A DNA stretch of 64,000 nucleotides from Bacillota bacterium (GTDB lineage: Bacteria; Bacillota; Clostridia; Christensenellales; SZUA-584). The DNA lies in assembly GCA_023390815.1 (NCBI GenBank), contig JAEWCC010000003.1:1-64000 (forward strand). Reading direction: 5' to 3'. Of the stretch, positions 1 through 9,313 are shown in pieces (the first letter of the stretch is position 1; every line of letters begins with the position of its first letter). Position numbers and translations under genes: made by a program. The notes under the pieces are model-generated. The model searched no databases. It saw nothing but the letters and a program-made list of their open reading frames with translations, and had not been told where the DNA came from.

Positions 1-1
1 G

Positions 2-1414
2 GATGGTATATGGCTCGTTGAAATGATCCGCAAAGAAAACCCTCATATTCCGATATTGGTGTTGACGTGCCTCGATGAGTTTTCATCTGCGCGTAACGCG
101 CTCAAAGCGGGTGCGGACGATTACATATTAAAGTCCGAAGTGGAAGACGAAGAGCTGCTCAGCCTCATGAACGGCGTCAAAAAAAAGCTGGATAAACAGA
201 ACAAGGACAAGGAAATCAGCCAGTCCGTGAGCACCAGCAAGAACGATATCCGGCGCGTACTCTTAAACGACCTTGTAAAGGCCGAGTTCCAGATCGACGA
301 GGCCTTAAAAGACCGTTTTGATGTGGTGAATATGCCGATCGAGAACACCCGCTTCATGTTCGCCAGCGTATCGGTACCCTTGGATACGCAAAATGGCGAT
401 ACAGGCAGCGCGCGGCAGATTAACAAAGCGGTCATCAACCTGTTTGCCAACCTGCTTGACGAAAGGGAAATTGCTTACCTGTATCAAATCGTACAGAACC
501 AATACCACTTTTTATTGGCGTCACCGACGCTAAGTGTAACGGAGATGAAGCGCATATTCCAAACCGCCAACCAGGGGGCACAGCAGTACTTTGATAAACC
601 GCTGCGCATCGTCTATTCGGGCATCATCGAACACAGTGGTAAACTGAACGAGGTGCACCGCGAATTTATCAGCAAAGCGGACGTGCTGTTCTATTTGGAG
701 GAACCAGCGTTTTATCTTGAAAATATCGACAACATCCGGTTTGAGGAACTCAACTCCTTCGAACTGAAAAAAAAGTACAGCCAGCTTTTAATGATCGACT
801 CCATTATGAAGGAGAATCTGGAGGGCGCGCAGGAGTTTATCGGCGAGCTCTATAAGTATTTCAAAGGCAAATTTGCACACCCCAACAGCGTTAAGCTGTT
901 CTTCACAGATCTCGTTAATCACCTCTTTGCGCATTACGAGCAACTGCTTAAGGATGGTTCCCCGCAGATCGATCACGAAATCTATCATTTTCGCATCATC
1001 AACGCCGCATCGCTGCAGGAAGCGTGCGCCATCATGGAACAACTGCTGGTCAGCTTTATCGGGCAGATGGAGCGGTATGTGCAAAACAATGCCCAGCTGC
1101 TGACCAAGCAAGCCGTCAGCTTTATTCAGCAGAATTACGATAAAAAGATATCGCTGCGGGACGTGGCCGATAATGTGAACCTGTCCAAGCACTACCTATG
1201 CAACATATTTAAAAAAGAAACCGGAGACAACGTATCCCACTATATCAACAAACTGAGGATTGAAAAAGCGAAGCTGCTGCTGCATAACAGGGACAGAAAG
1301 GTCAAGGAGATATTTGAAGAGGTCGGGTATTCGAATCAACAATATTTCAGCAAGGTGTTTAAAAAGCTGACCGGCATGACCGTGATGGAATACAAGGATA
1401 AAATCTCGCCTTGA
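2..1414 (+). CDS. YesN-type response regulator (5' end missing)
   Basis: The open frame runs in from the left edge, so the N-terminus is lost; the phospho-acceptor Asp of the receiver domain would lie just outside. What remains shows the end of a receiver domain (ILVLT, then GADDYILK with the conserved Lys), a central region of about 250 residues without an obvious enzyme motif, and a C-terminal AraC-type double helix-turn-helix (last ~100 residues, ending FKKLTGMTVMEY). This is the YesN layout seen in sugar-linked two-component systems of Bacillota. The partner sensor kinase is presumably upstream of the window. It sits directly before a sugar importer operon on the same strand, which it probably controls (inference). 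Confidence 0.88.
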   Translation, partial: DGIWLVEMIRKENPHIPILVLTCLDEFSSARNALKAGADDYILKSEVEDEELLSLMNGVKKKLDKQNKDKEISQSVSTSKNDIRRVLLNDLVKAEFQIDEALKDRFDVVNMPIENTRFMFASVSVPLDTQNGDTGSARQINKAVINLFANLLDEREIAYLYQIVQNQYHFLLASPTLSVTEMKRIFQTANQGAQQYFDKPLRIVYSGIIEHSGKLNEVHREFISKADVLFYLEEPAFYLENIDNIRFEELNSFELKKKYSQLLMIDSIMKENLEGAQEFIGELYKYFKGKFAHPNSVKLFFTDLVNHLFAHYEQLLKDGSPQIDHEIYHFRIINAASLQEACAIMEQLLVSFIGQMERYVQNNAQLLTKQAVSFIQQNYDKKISLRDVADNVNLSKHYLCNIFKKETGDNVSHYINKLRIEKAKLLLHNRDRKVKEIFEEVGYSNQQYFSKVFKKLTGMTVMEYKDKISP

Positions 1415-1460
1415 GCGCCCGTCGCTGCGCTTAAGCCCGATATGCTGAATATGAAATGAC

Positions 1461-1486
1461 GCCTCAATCCTGAGGCTTTTTTATTT
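1461..1486 (+). terminator. Intrinsic terminator after the response regulator
   Basis: A 6-bp stem GCCTCA/TGAGGC with a 4-nt loop is followed by a TTTTTTATTT run. It lies about 45 nt after the response regulator stop and separates it from the importer operon. Confidence 0.8.
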
Positions 1487-1706
1487 CACCGTAAAAAAGT
1501 ATAAATTCAGCGCAATATCGTATAAAAAAAACTGGTTAGTAACCCTAAGTATTAATCATAGCAAAATAGTATAAAAACCACACAATCTGAGCCATTATGT
1601 TTATCTGCCTGCCGTTATACAATCCAGCTACCAGACGGCGAAAAGAGCCCGGTTTAAAATATAGAACCTTCGCACCGGACAGTACGGCGAGATAAGGAGA
1701 AGTGGT
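1487..1706 (+). promoter_or_regulatory. Upstream region of the first importer operon with GTATAAA repeats
   Basis: No gene seen. GTATAAA occurs three times in direct orientation, at 1499-1505, 1520-1526 and 1569-1575; the first two are 21 nt apart, two helical turns. An 11-bp palindrome GGTTAGTAACC is at 1534-1544. No good -35 element pairs with the AT-rich candidates, which would suit an activator-dependent promoter. AraC/YesN proteins often bind direct repeats of this kind (inference). The downstream gene has a clear ribosome site, AAGGAGAAGTGGT. Confidence 0.45.
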
Positions 1707-3209
1707 ATGAGTCAAACAGCTTCGAATGTAAAACTCAGAGTTGTCGATATAGAAAAATCGTTCCCCGGCGTTAAGGCGCTGGACAAAGTGAACTTCACGG
1801 TCAAAAAGGGGACGGTTCACGTGCTGTGCGGAGAAAACGGAGCGGGCAAATCGACGTTGATGAAGATCATCAACGGCATTTACAAACCGGACGCCGGTAA
1901 AATTATGATCGACGAAAAGGAAGTCGAGATCAAAAATCCGATCCAGGCTCGGCAGCTGGGTATTTCGATGATTTTTCAGGAACTCAACTATATACCGGAA
2001 CAGACGATTGCCGAAAGCCTGTGTATCGGCAACTGGCCGACCGGCAAGCTTGGCAAGGTGAACTGGAAAGAGATTAAGAAGCGGACCGCAGAGCTTATTA
2101 AGGCGGAAGGGCTTTCATACGACCCCGACACCAAGCTTAAGGACCTCACGGTTTCGGACGTGCAGATACTCGAGATCATGAAAGCGATCTCGTACAGCTC
2201 GGATATCATCATCATGGACGAGCCCACCTCGGCGATTACGCTCAAAGAAGTGGACGCGCTGTTCAAGAAAATTAACGAGCTCAAAAGCCGCGGCGTCGCG
2301 ATCATCTATATCTCTCACAAGATGGAAGAGATATTCCGCATCGCGGATGAGATTACCGTGTTCCGTGACGGAACCGTGGTGGACTCGCGGCCCATTGCAA
2401 ACTACGACATGAAGACCATCATCGCGCAGATGGTGGGCCGGAAGCTGGACGACAACTTCCCCAAGGAGAAGGTTGAGATAGGCAAAACGGCGCTGGAAGT
2501 AAAGGGCCTTTCCGGGGAAGCGTTTCAGGATGTCAGCTTTCACGTAGCGGAGGGCGAGATTGTAGGCTTTGCCGGCCTGATGGGCGCGGGCAGAACCGAG
2601 GTCATGCGCAGCGTGTTCGGCCTGGACCCGCACGATGCGGGCGAGATCGCCATCAAGGGCGAGAAGGTCCGCATCAAAAAAGTCAAGGACAGCATCGGCA
2701 AGAACATGGTGATGCTGTCGGAGGACCGGCGGCGCTACGGCATCGTGCCGATACGCAGCGTGCGCGAGAACGTCTCGCTGGCGAACCTCAAGCGGTTCAT
2801 ACACGGCGGCCGGCTGCATGCCAAGGCGGAGAACAACACGATACTCGACTACTGCGGCCGCATGAACGTAAAGACCCCGACGCTGGACACCACGGTGGAT
2901 GCCTTAAGCGGCGGCAATCAGCAAAAAGTGGTGCTCGCCAAATGGATGCTGACGGACCCCGACATTTTAATCCTTGACGAAGCGACGCGTGGTATCGACG
3001 TGGGCGCGAAATACGAGATCTACAAGCTGATGACCGACCTGGTGAAGCAGAAGAAGGCGCTTGTGATGGTTTCCTCCGAGCTGCCGGAACTCATCGGCAT
3101 GTGTGACCGAATCTACGTGATGTCCCGCGGGCGCATTACGGGCGAGCTATCCTCGCGCGAGGCGTTTACGCAGGAGAAGATCATGACGCTGGCAACAGCT
3201 CAAAAATAG
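1707..3209 (+). CDS. Sugar ABC importer ATP-binding protein (RbsA/MglA type)
   Basis: Energises uptake of a monosaccharide or polyol across the cytoplasmic membrane. It has 500 residues with two nucleotide-binding domains in tandem, the usual size of RbsA/MglA/XylG. Domain 1 has Walker A GENGAGKST and Walker B IIIMDEPTSAIT, with a degenerate signature. Domain 2 has the degenerate Walker A (GLMGAGRTE) typical of this family, the signature LSGGNQQKV and Walker B ILDEATRGIDVG. First gene of the operon; the permease starts about 12 nt after the stop. The substrate cannot be read from the sequence, but the downstream polyol dehydrogenase and xylulokinase point to a pentitol or related sugar. Confidence 0.93.
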   Translation: MSQTASNVKLRVVDIEKSFPGVKALDKVNFTVKKGTVHVLCGENGAGKSTLMKIINGIYKPDAGKIMIDEKEVEIKNPIQARQLGISMIFQELNYIPEQTIAESLCIGNWPTGKLGKVNWKEIKKRTAELIKAEGLSYDPDTKLKDLTVSDVQILEIMKAISYSSDIIIMDEPTSAITLKEVDALFKKINELKSRGVAIIYISHKMEEIFRIADEITVFRDGTVVDSRPIANYDMKTIIAQMVGRKLDDNFPKEKVEIGKTALEVKGLSGEAFQDVSFHVAEGEIVGFAGLMGAGRTEVMRSVFGLDPHDAGEIAIKGEKVRIKKVKDSIGKNMVMLSEDRRRYGIVPIRSVRENVSLANLKRFIHGGRLHAKAENNTILDYCGRMNVKTPTLDTTVDALSGGNQQKVVLAKWMLTDPDILILDEATRGIDVGAKYEIYKLMTDLVKQKKALVMVSSELPELIGMCDRIYVMSRGRITGELSSREAFTQEKIMTLATAQK

Positions 3210-3221
3210 GGAGTGATAACA

Positions 3222-4193
3222 ATGAAAGCAAAAGACATGTGGGGAAATATCAAATCCAAATACAGCATCTATTTTGTGCTGATCGTCATGTTTTTCATCT
3301 GCTGGCTGGTGAACAAGAACTTCGTTTCCATCACGAACCTGTCCAACATATCAAGACAGATCTCGGTGGGTACGATCCTGGCCTTTGGTGAAACGATCCT
3401 GATCATCGCAGGCATGCTGGACCTCTCGTCCGCATCCGTACTGGCGTTCTCGGGCGTGCTGTCGGTATCGGTTTACCTGATGACGGGATCGCTGCTGCTG
3501 GCGTTCTTCGTGGGCGTGGCGGTTTCGGTGGTGTGCAACATCATCACGGCGATGATCGTGACGCGGTACAACGTGCCGACGTTCATCGCAACGCTGTCCA
3601 TGATGGCGATGGCGCGAGGCGCTGCGCTGCTGTACACGAACGGCCAGAACATCTACCAGATTGGAGATTACGTGGAATTCGGCCAGGGTTACATCCTCGG
3701 CATCCCCACGCCGGTCATCTTCCTTGCGGGCACACTGCTCGTGACGTGGTACCTGCTCCGGCACACGGTATTCGGCCGCTCCATCTACGCAATCGGCGGC
3801 AATGAAGAGGCAGCTATCGCCTCGGGCATCAACGTCAAGGCCAACAAGATACTGGCGTATGTCATCAACGGCGTCTATGTGGGCGTGGCGGGCGTGCTCT
3901 TCATGTCAAGAAACAACGTCGGTCTGCCCAACGGTGCGGTTGGTTACGAATTTACGGCATTGACAGCCGCGGTTATCGGCGGCACGAGCATGTCGGGCGG
4001 TATCGGCTCGGCAGCAGGCACGGTGGCAGGCGCGTTCATCGTAGGCTTTCTAGATAACATCATGGTGCTCTCCGGCGTGAACTCCTATCTGCAGGAGATC
4101 GTACGCGGCGGCATCATCACCCTCGCAGTGGCCTACGACATCTATGCGAAGTCCAAGAAAACCAGAAAGAAATTAGGCAGTATTAAAGCCTGA
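3222..4193 (+). CDS. Sugar ABC importer permease (RbsC type)
   Basis: Membrane subunit of the importer, about 323 residues with many hydrophobic helices. The family-typical segments AVIGGTSMSGGIGS near residue 260 and FLDNIMVLSGV near the C-terminus are present, as in BPD_transp_2 permeases. I chose the ATG at 3222 over a GTG nine nt upstream because AGGGAG sits about 8 nt before it. It lies between the ATPase and binding-protein genes, giving ATPase-permease-binding protein order. Only one permease gene is present, so it probably acts as a homodimer. Confidence 0.92.
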   Translation: MKAKDMWGNIKSKYSIYFVLIVMFFICWLVNKNFVSITNLSNISRQISVGTILAFGETILIIAGMLDLSSASVLAFSGVLSVSVYLMTGSLLLAFFVGVAVSVVCNIITAMIVTRYNVPTFIATLSMMAMARGAALLYTNGQNIYQIGDYVEFGQGYILGIPTPVIFLAGTLLVTWYLLRHTVFGRSIYAIGGNEEAAIASGINVKANKILAYVINGVYVGVAGVLFMSRNNVGLPNGAVGYEFTALTAAVIGGTSMSGGIGSAAGTVAGAFIVGFLDNIMVLSGVNSYLQEIVRGGIITLAVAYDIYAKSKKTRKKLGSIKA

Positions 4194-4240
4194 TCATAGA
4201 TTTAAGCGGTAAACCGCTTGAAAAAAAGAAGGAGGACAAC

Positions 4241-5269
4241 ATGAAGAAGATCTTATCACTGATTTTGGCACTTGCATTGCTGACAGTCGCATTTGCCGGT
4301 TGCAGCGCTCCCGCCAACAACGGTACGGAGAGCGAAGCGCCCAGCACCGAGACCAGTGCCGCCGCTGAAACCCAGACGGCAGAGCAGCCGCAGACGTTCC
4401 GGGTCGCATACATTGCCCGTGCGCAGGCTGACTCGTTTGCGGCATGGCTGGCCAACGCGATCGTGGAAGAAGCCGCGAAGTACGACAATATCACGGTCGA
4501 CGTGTTTGACGGACAGGCTTCCGACGACAAGGAAAACTCCCTGATCGAGAACGCCATCACCAACCAGTACGACGCGATCGTGGTGCAGCCGAACAACGGC
4601 GAAGCCCAGAGACCGTATGTCGAAAAGGCTGTGCAGGCGGGTATCGTGACGATCACGACCAACGCGAGAATCTCGGGCATCGAAGGCGCTTCCTCGGTCG
4701 ACGCCGATCCGTACGCTCAGGCTGCGGTCAACGCGCAGCTGGCTGTGGAGCAGGTTCCCCAGAACGCGAATGTCGTCGTGCTGCTCGGACCTCCGGGAAA
4801 CTTCCATGCGGATGAAAGACGGAAGAGCTGGCAGGCGGAATTCTTCGACAAACGGCCCGACGTTAAGATCGTTGGCGAAGAAATCGCGAACTGGAACAAA
4901 GACGAAGCCATGAACGCGATGGAAACGTGGGTTCAGGCGAACGGCCAGATCGACGCGATCATCTCGATGAACGACAACATGGCAGCCGGTGCGCTGGAAG
5001 CCGTGAAAGACAACGCGAACTTTGCCAACATTCTGGCATACGGTGTTGACGGCACAGCCGAAGCTTGCCTGCTGATCAAGGAAGGCAAAATGACCTCCAC
5101 CAGCCTGCAGAGCGCTTACGACCTCGCATCGTCGATCCTCGACACGCTCAACAAGCTGCTGACGGGTGAAGAGACCCAGATCGATATCGACATCGACTGC
5201 CCGCTCATCACACAGGACAACGTGGATCAGTACATTGAAATGCACAAACAGGCTGGCGCTATCAAATAA
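4241..5269 (+). CDS. Sugar-binding lipoprotein of the first ABC importer
   Basis: Extracellular substrate receptor. The N-terminus is a lipoprotein signal: MKK, a hydrophobic core, then the lipobox FAGC with the lipidated Cys at about residue 20. A Ser/Thr/Glu/Ala-rich tether of about 30 residues follows. The mature part has the periplasmic-binding-protein type 1 (Peripla_BP_4) fold signature: DGQASDDKENSLIENAI, a DAIVVQPNN strand, and DAIISMNDNMAAGALEAV late in the chain. The ribosome site AAGGAGGACAAC is strong, fitting high expression. A 14-bp hairpin without a U-tract follows the gene. Confidence 0.93.
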   Translation: MKKILSLILALALLTVAFAGCSAPANNGTESEAPSTETSAAAETQTAEQPQTFRVAYIARAQADSFAAWLANAIVEEAAKYDNITVDVFDGQASDDKENSLIENAITNQYDAIVVQPNNGEAQRPYVEKAVQAGIVTITTNARISGIEGASSVDADPYAQAAVNAQLAVEQVPQNANVVVLLGPPGNFHADERRKSWQAEFFDKRPDVKIVGEEIANWNKDEAMNAMETWVQANGQIDAIISMNDNMAAGALEAVKDNANFANILAYGVDGTAEACLLIKEGKMTSTSLQSAYDLASSILDTLNKLLTGEETQIDIDIDCPLITQDNVDQYIEMHKQAGAIK

Positions 5270-5293
5270 GTAGCCAGGCGGAACAGAAGGTAA

Positions 5294-5329
5294 AGAACGT
5301 ACGCTGCATGCTTTTGCAGCGTACGTTCA
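5294..5329 (+). other. Intercistronic hairpin after the binding-protein gene
   Basis: GAACGTACGCTGCA (5295-5308) pairs perfectly with TGCAGCGTACGTTC (5315-5328) around a 6-nt loop. No T-run follows, so it is not a standard terminator. Such hairpins often protect the 3' end of binding-protein mRNA so that it outlasts the rest of the operon transcript (inference). Confidence 0.8.
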
Positions 5330-5408
5330 CATTACAAGAAATTACGAAAATCACTCAGGGGGCCAGGCTCTTTGGGCGTGTGATAAAGAGTTATGAGGAG
5401 AAACTTAC

Positions 5409-6449
5409 ATGAACAATAAAGCCGTATTTATGAGCGGAACCAACAATATGGTCACAAAGGAAGTGCCGGTACCGACGCCGGGGCCGAAGGATGTTCTCGT
5501 CAAAGTAGACGTTGTGGGCATTTGCGGTTCGGACGTACACTATTATCAGCACGGACGCATCGGTGATTTTGTGGTGGAAGGCGACTTTATCCTGGGCCAC
5601 GAATGCGCGGGCGAAGTGGTCGAAGTCGGCAGCGAGGTGAAAACCCTTGCCAAAGGCGACCGCGTGGCGCTCGAACCGGGCAAGACGTGCGGAAAGTGCA
5701 AGTTCTGCAAGACAGGCAAATATAACCTGTGTCCCGATGTGGAGTTCTTTGCAACGCCGCCGTATCATGGTGTATTCACCAACTATGTCACGCATCCCGA
5801 GGATATGTGCTTCAAGCTTCCGGCTAATGTGTCCAATATGGAAGGCGCGCTCGTCGAGCCGCTGGCGGTGGGCCTGCACGCATCCGGCATGGGTGAAGTC
5901 AAGCTGGGCGATACCGTCGTCATATTCGGCGCGGGCTGCATCGGCCTTGTGACGCTGCTTTCCTGCAAAGCCAGAGGCGCATCCAAGATCTATGTGGTGG
6001 ACATACTGGAGAATCGTTTGGAAACCGCGCGGAAGCTCGGTGCTACCGAAGCGATCAACGCAAAGGAATGCGACGTGCTGGCGAAGATTGCCGACCTGAC
6101 CGAAGGACAGGGCGCGGATGTCGTGATCGAGACGGCAGGCTCGGAATTCACCGTGAAACAGACGGCGGATGTAGTTTCGAGAGGCGGTACGATCGTACTG
6201 GTGGGTATGACGCCAAAGGACGAGACCTGCTTTAACTTCATGAAGCTGATGGGCAAGGAAGGCCAGCTCAAAACGATATTCCGTTACCGCAACCTCTACC
6301 CCGTCGCCATCAACGCCATTGCGAGCGGCGCGATCGACGTGAAGGGCATCGTCAGCCATGAGTTCGATTTTGACCATGTCAAAGAGGCGTTCGACTTCGT
6401 ATCGAGCAACGCCAAAGACGTCGTCAAAGCCGTCATCAAAATAAAATAG
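5409..6449 (+). CDS. Zinc-dependent polyol dehydrogenase (sorbitol/xylitol dehydrogenase family)
   Basis: Medium-chain dehydrogenase/reductase of 346 residues, likely oxidising a sugar alcohol to a ketose with NAD+. Catalytic zinc ligands are in GICGSD and LGHECAGEV. A structural zinc site CGKCKFCKTGKYNLC has four cysteines. The NAD-binding Rossmann motif is FGAGCIGLV. It lies after the importer and right before xylulokinase (stop and next start about 12 nt apart), so xylitol or D-arabitol to D-xylulose is the best guess. Sorbitol to fructose cannot be excluded. AGGAG precedes the ATG. Confidence 0.88.
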   Translation: MNNKAVFMSGTNNMVTKEVPVPTPGPKDVLVKVDVVGICGSDVHYYQHGRIGDFVVEGDFILGHECAGEVVEVGSEVKTLAKGDRVALEPGKTCGKCKFCKTGKYNLCPDVEFFATPPYHGVFTNYVTHPEDMCFKLPANVSNMEGALVEPLAVGLHASGMGEVKLGDTVVIFGAGCIGLVTLLSCKARGASKIYVVDILENRLETARKLGATEAINAKECDVLAKIADLTEGQGADVVIETAGSEFTVKQTADVVSRGGTIVLVGMTPKDETCFNFMKLMGKEGQLKTIFRYRNLYPVAINAIASGAIDVKGIVSHEFDFDHVKEAFDFVSSNAKDVVKAVIKIK

Positions 6450-6461
6450 GCGGTGAGCGCT

Positions 6462-7928
6462 GTGTATTATTTAGGGATCGATCTTGGCACGTCGTCGGTA
6501 AAGGTGCTGGCGATGGACGATCAAAACCGCATCGTCGGCGACGTATCGAAAGAATACCCCGTCTCCTATCCACACGATAAATGGGCGGAGCAAAACCCAC
6601 TGGACTGGTGGCAGCAGACGGTTGCTGCCATCCGGGAACTGGTGGAAAGATACGATATCCCCCGCGATGGCGTAAAGGGCATCGGCTTCAGCGGGCAGAT
6701 GCACGGGCTGGTGGCGCTGGATCAGCATAACGAAGTACTGCTGCCAGCGATCCTGTGGTGCGACAACCGCACGGAGCGGGAATGCGAGCAGATTACGCAG
6801 CATTTCGGCAAGGATATGCTGCGCGAATACACAGGCAACAAGTGCCTAACGGGGTTCACCGCGCCCAAAATCCTCTGGGTGAAGAACAATCGCCCCGACG
6901 TATTTGAAAAGATCGCGCATATCCTGCTGCCCAAGGATTACATCCGGTGGCAGCTCACCGGGCAGTATGCCACGGACTATTCGGACGCGTCCGGCATGCT
7001 GCTGCTCGACGTGAAGAATAAAGCGTGGTCAAAGCCGATGTGCGATTATATCGGTATCAATCCCACGGTGCTGCCGACACTGTACGAGTCGTACGAGGTT
7101 ACCGGCAGGGTGAGCGCGGAAGCAAAGCAACAGCTGGGCCTCTCAGGCGATATTTGCGTCGTGGGCGGAGCGGGAGACCAGGTTGCCGGGGCCATCGGCT
7201 CGGGCACAGTCGAGGAAGGCATTATATCCGTGACGCTCGGGACGTCGGGCGTGGTGTTTGCTGCCCACAAGGATTTCAAGGTGGATGCGGACTGCCGTCT
7301 GCACGCTTTTTGCCATGCCAACGGCCAGTATCACACGATGGGCGTGATGCTCAGCGCGGCGAGCTGCCTCAAGTGGTGGACCGAGAATATCCACAAGGAA
7401 CTCGATACGCCGTCGCTGCTCGATGAAGCGGGCGATGCCGCAAACAACAGCGTCGTTTTTCTGCCTTATCTGCTGGGCGAGCGCACACCGCATTCGGACC
7501 CTCACGCCAAGGGCGTGTTCGCGGGGCTGGATATGAACACAACGAGAGAGGCGATGACGATCGCCGTTCTGGAAGGCGTCGCGTTTGGTCTGCGCGATTC
7601 GATGGAGATCCTGATCGATATGGGCATTCCCGTTCACGAGGTGCGTTTGATCGGCGGCGGCGCAAAAAGCGGGCTCTGGAAACAGATCATGGCGAACGTG
7701 TTCCAAAAACCGATCGGAGAGATTAACACCCATCAGGGCGGCGCTTTGGGCGCGGCGATACTCGCGGCGGTGGGATGCGGCGTGTACCCGGACGTTGCGA
7801 GCGGCTGCAGAGAGATGGTGCATGTGACTGGCACGGTTGAGCCGCAGGCGGAAACTTTCCGTGCCTATGACGACAAGTACGTTAAGTATCGGGGCCTGTA
7901 CGGGCATCTCGCGCCCTGGTTCAGATAA
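6462..7928 (+). CDS. xylB: Xylulokinase (FGGY family)
   Basis: Phosphorylates D-xylulose to D-xylulose 5-phosphate, feeding the pentose phosphate pathway. It starts YYLGIDLGTSSVK, the FGGY phosphate-binding motif. GFSGQMHGLV and the ILWCDNRTE segment are hallmarks of XylB. The C-terminal FGGY domain has LIGGGAKSGLWKQIMANV. About 488 residues, normal length. A GTG at 6453 is possible, but the GTG at 6462 has GGTGAG just upstream and matches the usual XylB N-terminus. Last gene of the operon; a bidirectional terminator follows. Confidence 0.92.
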   Translation: MYYLGIDLGTSSVKVLAMDDQNRIVGDVSKEYPVSYPHDKWAEQNPLDWWQQTVAAIRELVERYDIPRDGVKGIGFSGQMHGLVALDQHNEVLLPAILWCDNRTERECEQITQHFGKDMLREYTGNKCLTGFTAPKILWVKNNRPDVFEKIAHILLPKDYIRWQLTGQYATDYSDASGMLLLDVKNKAWSKPMCDYIGINPTVLPTLYESYEVTGRVSAEAKQQLGLSGDICVVGGAGDQVAGAIGSGTVEEGIISVTLGTSGVVFAAHKDFKVDADCRLHAFCHANGQYHTMGVMLSAASCLKWWTENIHKELDTPSLLDEAGDAANNSVVFLPYLLGERTPHSDPHAKGVFAGLDMNTTREAMTIAVLEGVAFGLRDSMEILIDMGIPVHEVRLIGGGAKSGLWKQIMANVFQKPIGEINTHQGGALGAAILAAVGCGVYPDVASGCREMVHVTGTVEPQAETFRAYDDKYVKYRGLYGHLAPWFR

Positions 7929-7944
7929 TCAAACATATAAAGCA

Positions 7945-7976
7945 AAAGCGCAGGAATTCATTCTCCTGCGCTTTTC
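7945..7976. terminator. Bidirectional terminator between xylB and deoC
   Basis: A 12-bp perfect stem, AAAAGCGCAGGA with TCCTGCGCTTTT, has an 8-nt loop and A/T runs on both sides. It serves the convergent xylB and deoC genes. Confidence 0.88.
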
Positions 7977-8013
7977 ATTTTGTTCTTTAATCCGATTACT
8001 TTTAGGCGGATGG

Positions 8014-8736
8014 TTAACCTGCATAGGGAGGAATAACGCCGATCTTTCGCATCGTGTCAAAGGAGTTGATAATTTCAACGGCGGCGCGCGTACCGATCAG
8101 CTCGGCTCCGGCCATCAGAAAAACAAAGGCGTTCTGAGGGCGGGGAAACTTCACGCCGGAAACTTTTACTTTGGTACGGGTACCCTTCACACAATCGCTC
8201 ATCAGCATCACTTGCTCGAGCGACGGCCCTTCGTACTGGCCTGACGAGGATTTCACCCAGTCGATGCCCGCTTCGACAACCAGCTCGCACGCGGTCCGGA
8301 TCTCCTCGTCGGTCAGATAACACACCTCAATGATCATTTTCGTGACGGCAGCCCCCGCGGCTATTTTATATTCCCGGAATTCCTGCTTGATTTCTTTGTA
8401 CTTTTTATCCTTGAGCGCGCCGACGTTCATGCAGTTGTCCAGCACGGTCGCGCCCAGCCGGACCGCTTCCTCGGTTTCAAACGCCTTTACGGCGCTGCTC
8501 TGCTGCCCGAACGGAAACCCGATCCCTGCGCCGACTAAAATACCGGTGCCTTTAAGTTCATCCGCAACAACGGACGTCCAATAGGAGGAAGAAAAGCACA
8601 GCGCCTGCACATTATATTCGATTGCTTCCCTGCATGCGTCGCGAATTTCCTTTTCCGTCGTCTGTTTGGGAAGGATCGCGTAGTCAAACAGCTTCCCCGC
8701 TTCTCTTTTGGAAGGTATCTTTGTAAAATCGATCAT
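8014..8736 (-). CDS. DeoC-family aldolase (cytosolic paralogue)
   Basis: About 240 residues of the deoxyribose-phosphate aldolase family (TIM barrel, Schiff-base class I). Family residues are visible: Asp in LDNCMNVGALK, the Schiff-base Lys in DWVKSSSG, and the second active-site Lys in TKVKVSGV. The motifs depart from canonical DERA (KSSSG rather than KTSTG, VSGVKFPRP rather than ASGGI), so the substrate may differ from deoxyribose 5-phosphate. Unlike the other two DeoC homologues here it has no amphipathic N-terminal extension, so it is probably not encapsulated. The ATG at 8736 is chosen for its GGAG site; a TTG six codons upstream is open. It stands apart from the BMC operon with its own promoter. 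Confidence 0.82.
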   Translation of the reverse strand: MIDFTKIPSKREAGKLFDYAILPKQTTEKEIRDACREAIEYNVQALCFSSSYWTSVVADELKGTGILVGAGIGFPFGQQSSAVKAFETEEAVRLGATVLDNCMNVGALKDKKYKEIKQEFREYKIAAGAAVTKMIIEVCYLTDEEIRTACELVVEAGIDWVKSSSGQYEGPSLEQVMLMSDCVKGTRTKVKVSGVKFPRPQNAFVFLMAGAELIGTRAAVEIINSFDTMRKIGVIPPYAG

Positions 8737-8781
8737 CACCCGGGCTCCAATCAAATATTCAAAGCAGTGTGTATATGGGTC

Positions 8782-8810
8782 ATTATAACCATGCAGAACG
8801 GATAGTACAA
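8782..8810 (-). promoter_or_regulatory. Sigma-A-like promoter of the stand-alone deoC paralogue
   Basis: On the minus strand a perfect TATAAT (8782-8787) is 17 nt from TTGTAC (8805-8810). The -35 is weak. It lies about 45 nt upstream of the chosen start. Confidence 0.5.
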
Positions 8811-8948
8811 GCTTAGGCGCGCGCTGCCTTTATGCATTTCAGCGTTCTCTCTCGCCTTTTTGCAGCAGCCGCGTATATTCCCTGCCCGAAATGAAATAAT
8901 AAACCCTGCACGATGGCATAAACCAGCCATCGCATGGGAGGGCTTGCG

Positions 8949-9272
8949 GTGCAGTATTTGAAGTGCCGGGCGGAAGATTGCATGTACAATGTGGACACGC
9001 AGTGCAGCGCGAACACGATCCGCGTCAGCATCACCGGTCAGGAAACGTTCTGCGATACGTATACGCGCGAAGACGCTTTTGTGGCGGCTGAAATCGTGGA
9101 CCTGATCAGCGCGGACGCTGAGTTTGGCGACGATATAGGCAGCCCTCGAATCGCCTGTAACGTGATTCAGTGCGCGTACAACCAATCATTCCATTGCAAG
9201 GCGCACGGCGTGCATATCAGCAGCCCGCATGACGCGATGATATGCAGCTGCCGGACCTATCGGCCCAAGTGA
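8949..9272 (+). CDS. Small cysteine-rich protein with two DUF1540-like repeats
   Basis: About 107 residues. Two similar Cys-rich units are visible: CRAEDCMYNVDTQCSANTI with a later FCDTY, and CNVIQCAYNQSFHCKAHGV with a later CSCRTY. The pattern Cys-x4-Cys-x-Tyr-Asn-x4-Cys-x-Ala is that of DUF1540, a small putative metal-binding domain common in Clostridia, often as paired copies. Function unknown. The GTG at 8949 has GGGAGG 6 nt upstream; an ATG at 8934 is less well placed. It is an isolated plus-strand gene between deoC and the BMC operon, and convergent with the latter. Confidence 0.75.
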   Translation: MQYLKCRAEDCMYNVDTQCSANTIRVSITGQETFCDTYTREDAFVAAEIVDLISADAEFGDDIGSPRIACNVIQCAYNQSFHCKAHGVHISSPHDAMICSCRTYRPK

Positions 9273-9313
9273 TCTTACAAGCAGTTTTATGTTCTCGTTC
9301 AAATAGAAACTTA

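Noticed and set aside
4256..5245. Minus-strand 329-codon frame over the first binding-protein gene
   Set aside because: Shadow of the binding-protein gene; composition is that of a reverse frame (His/Arg/Val-rich) and no motif is present.
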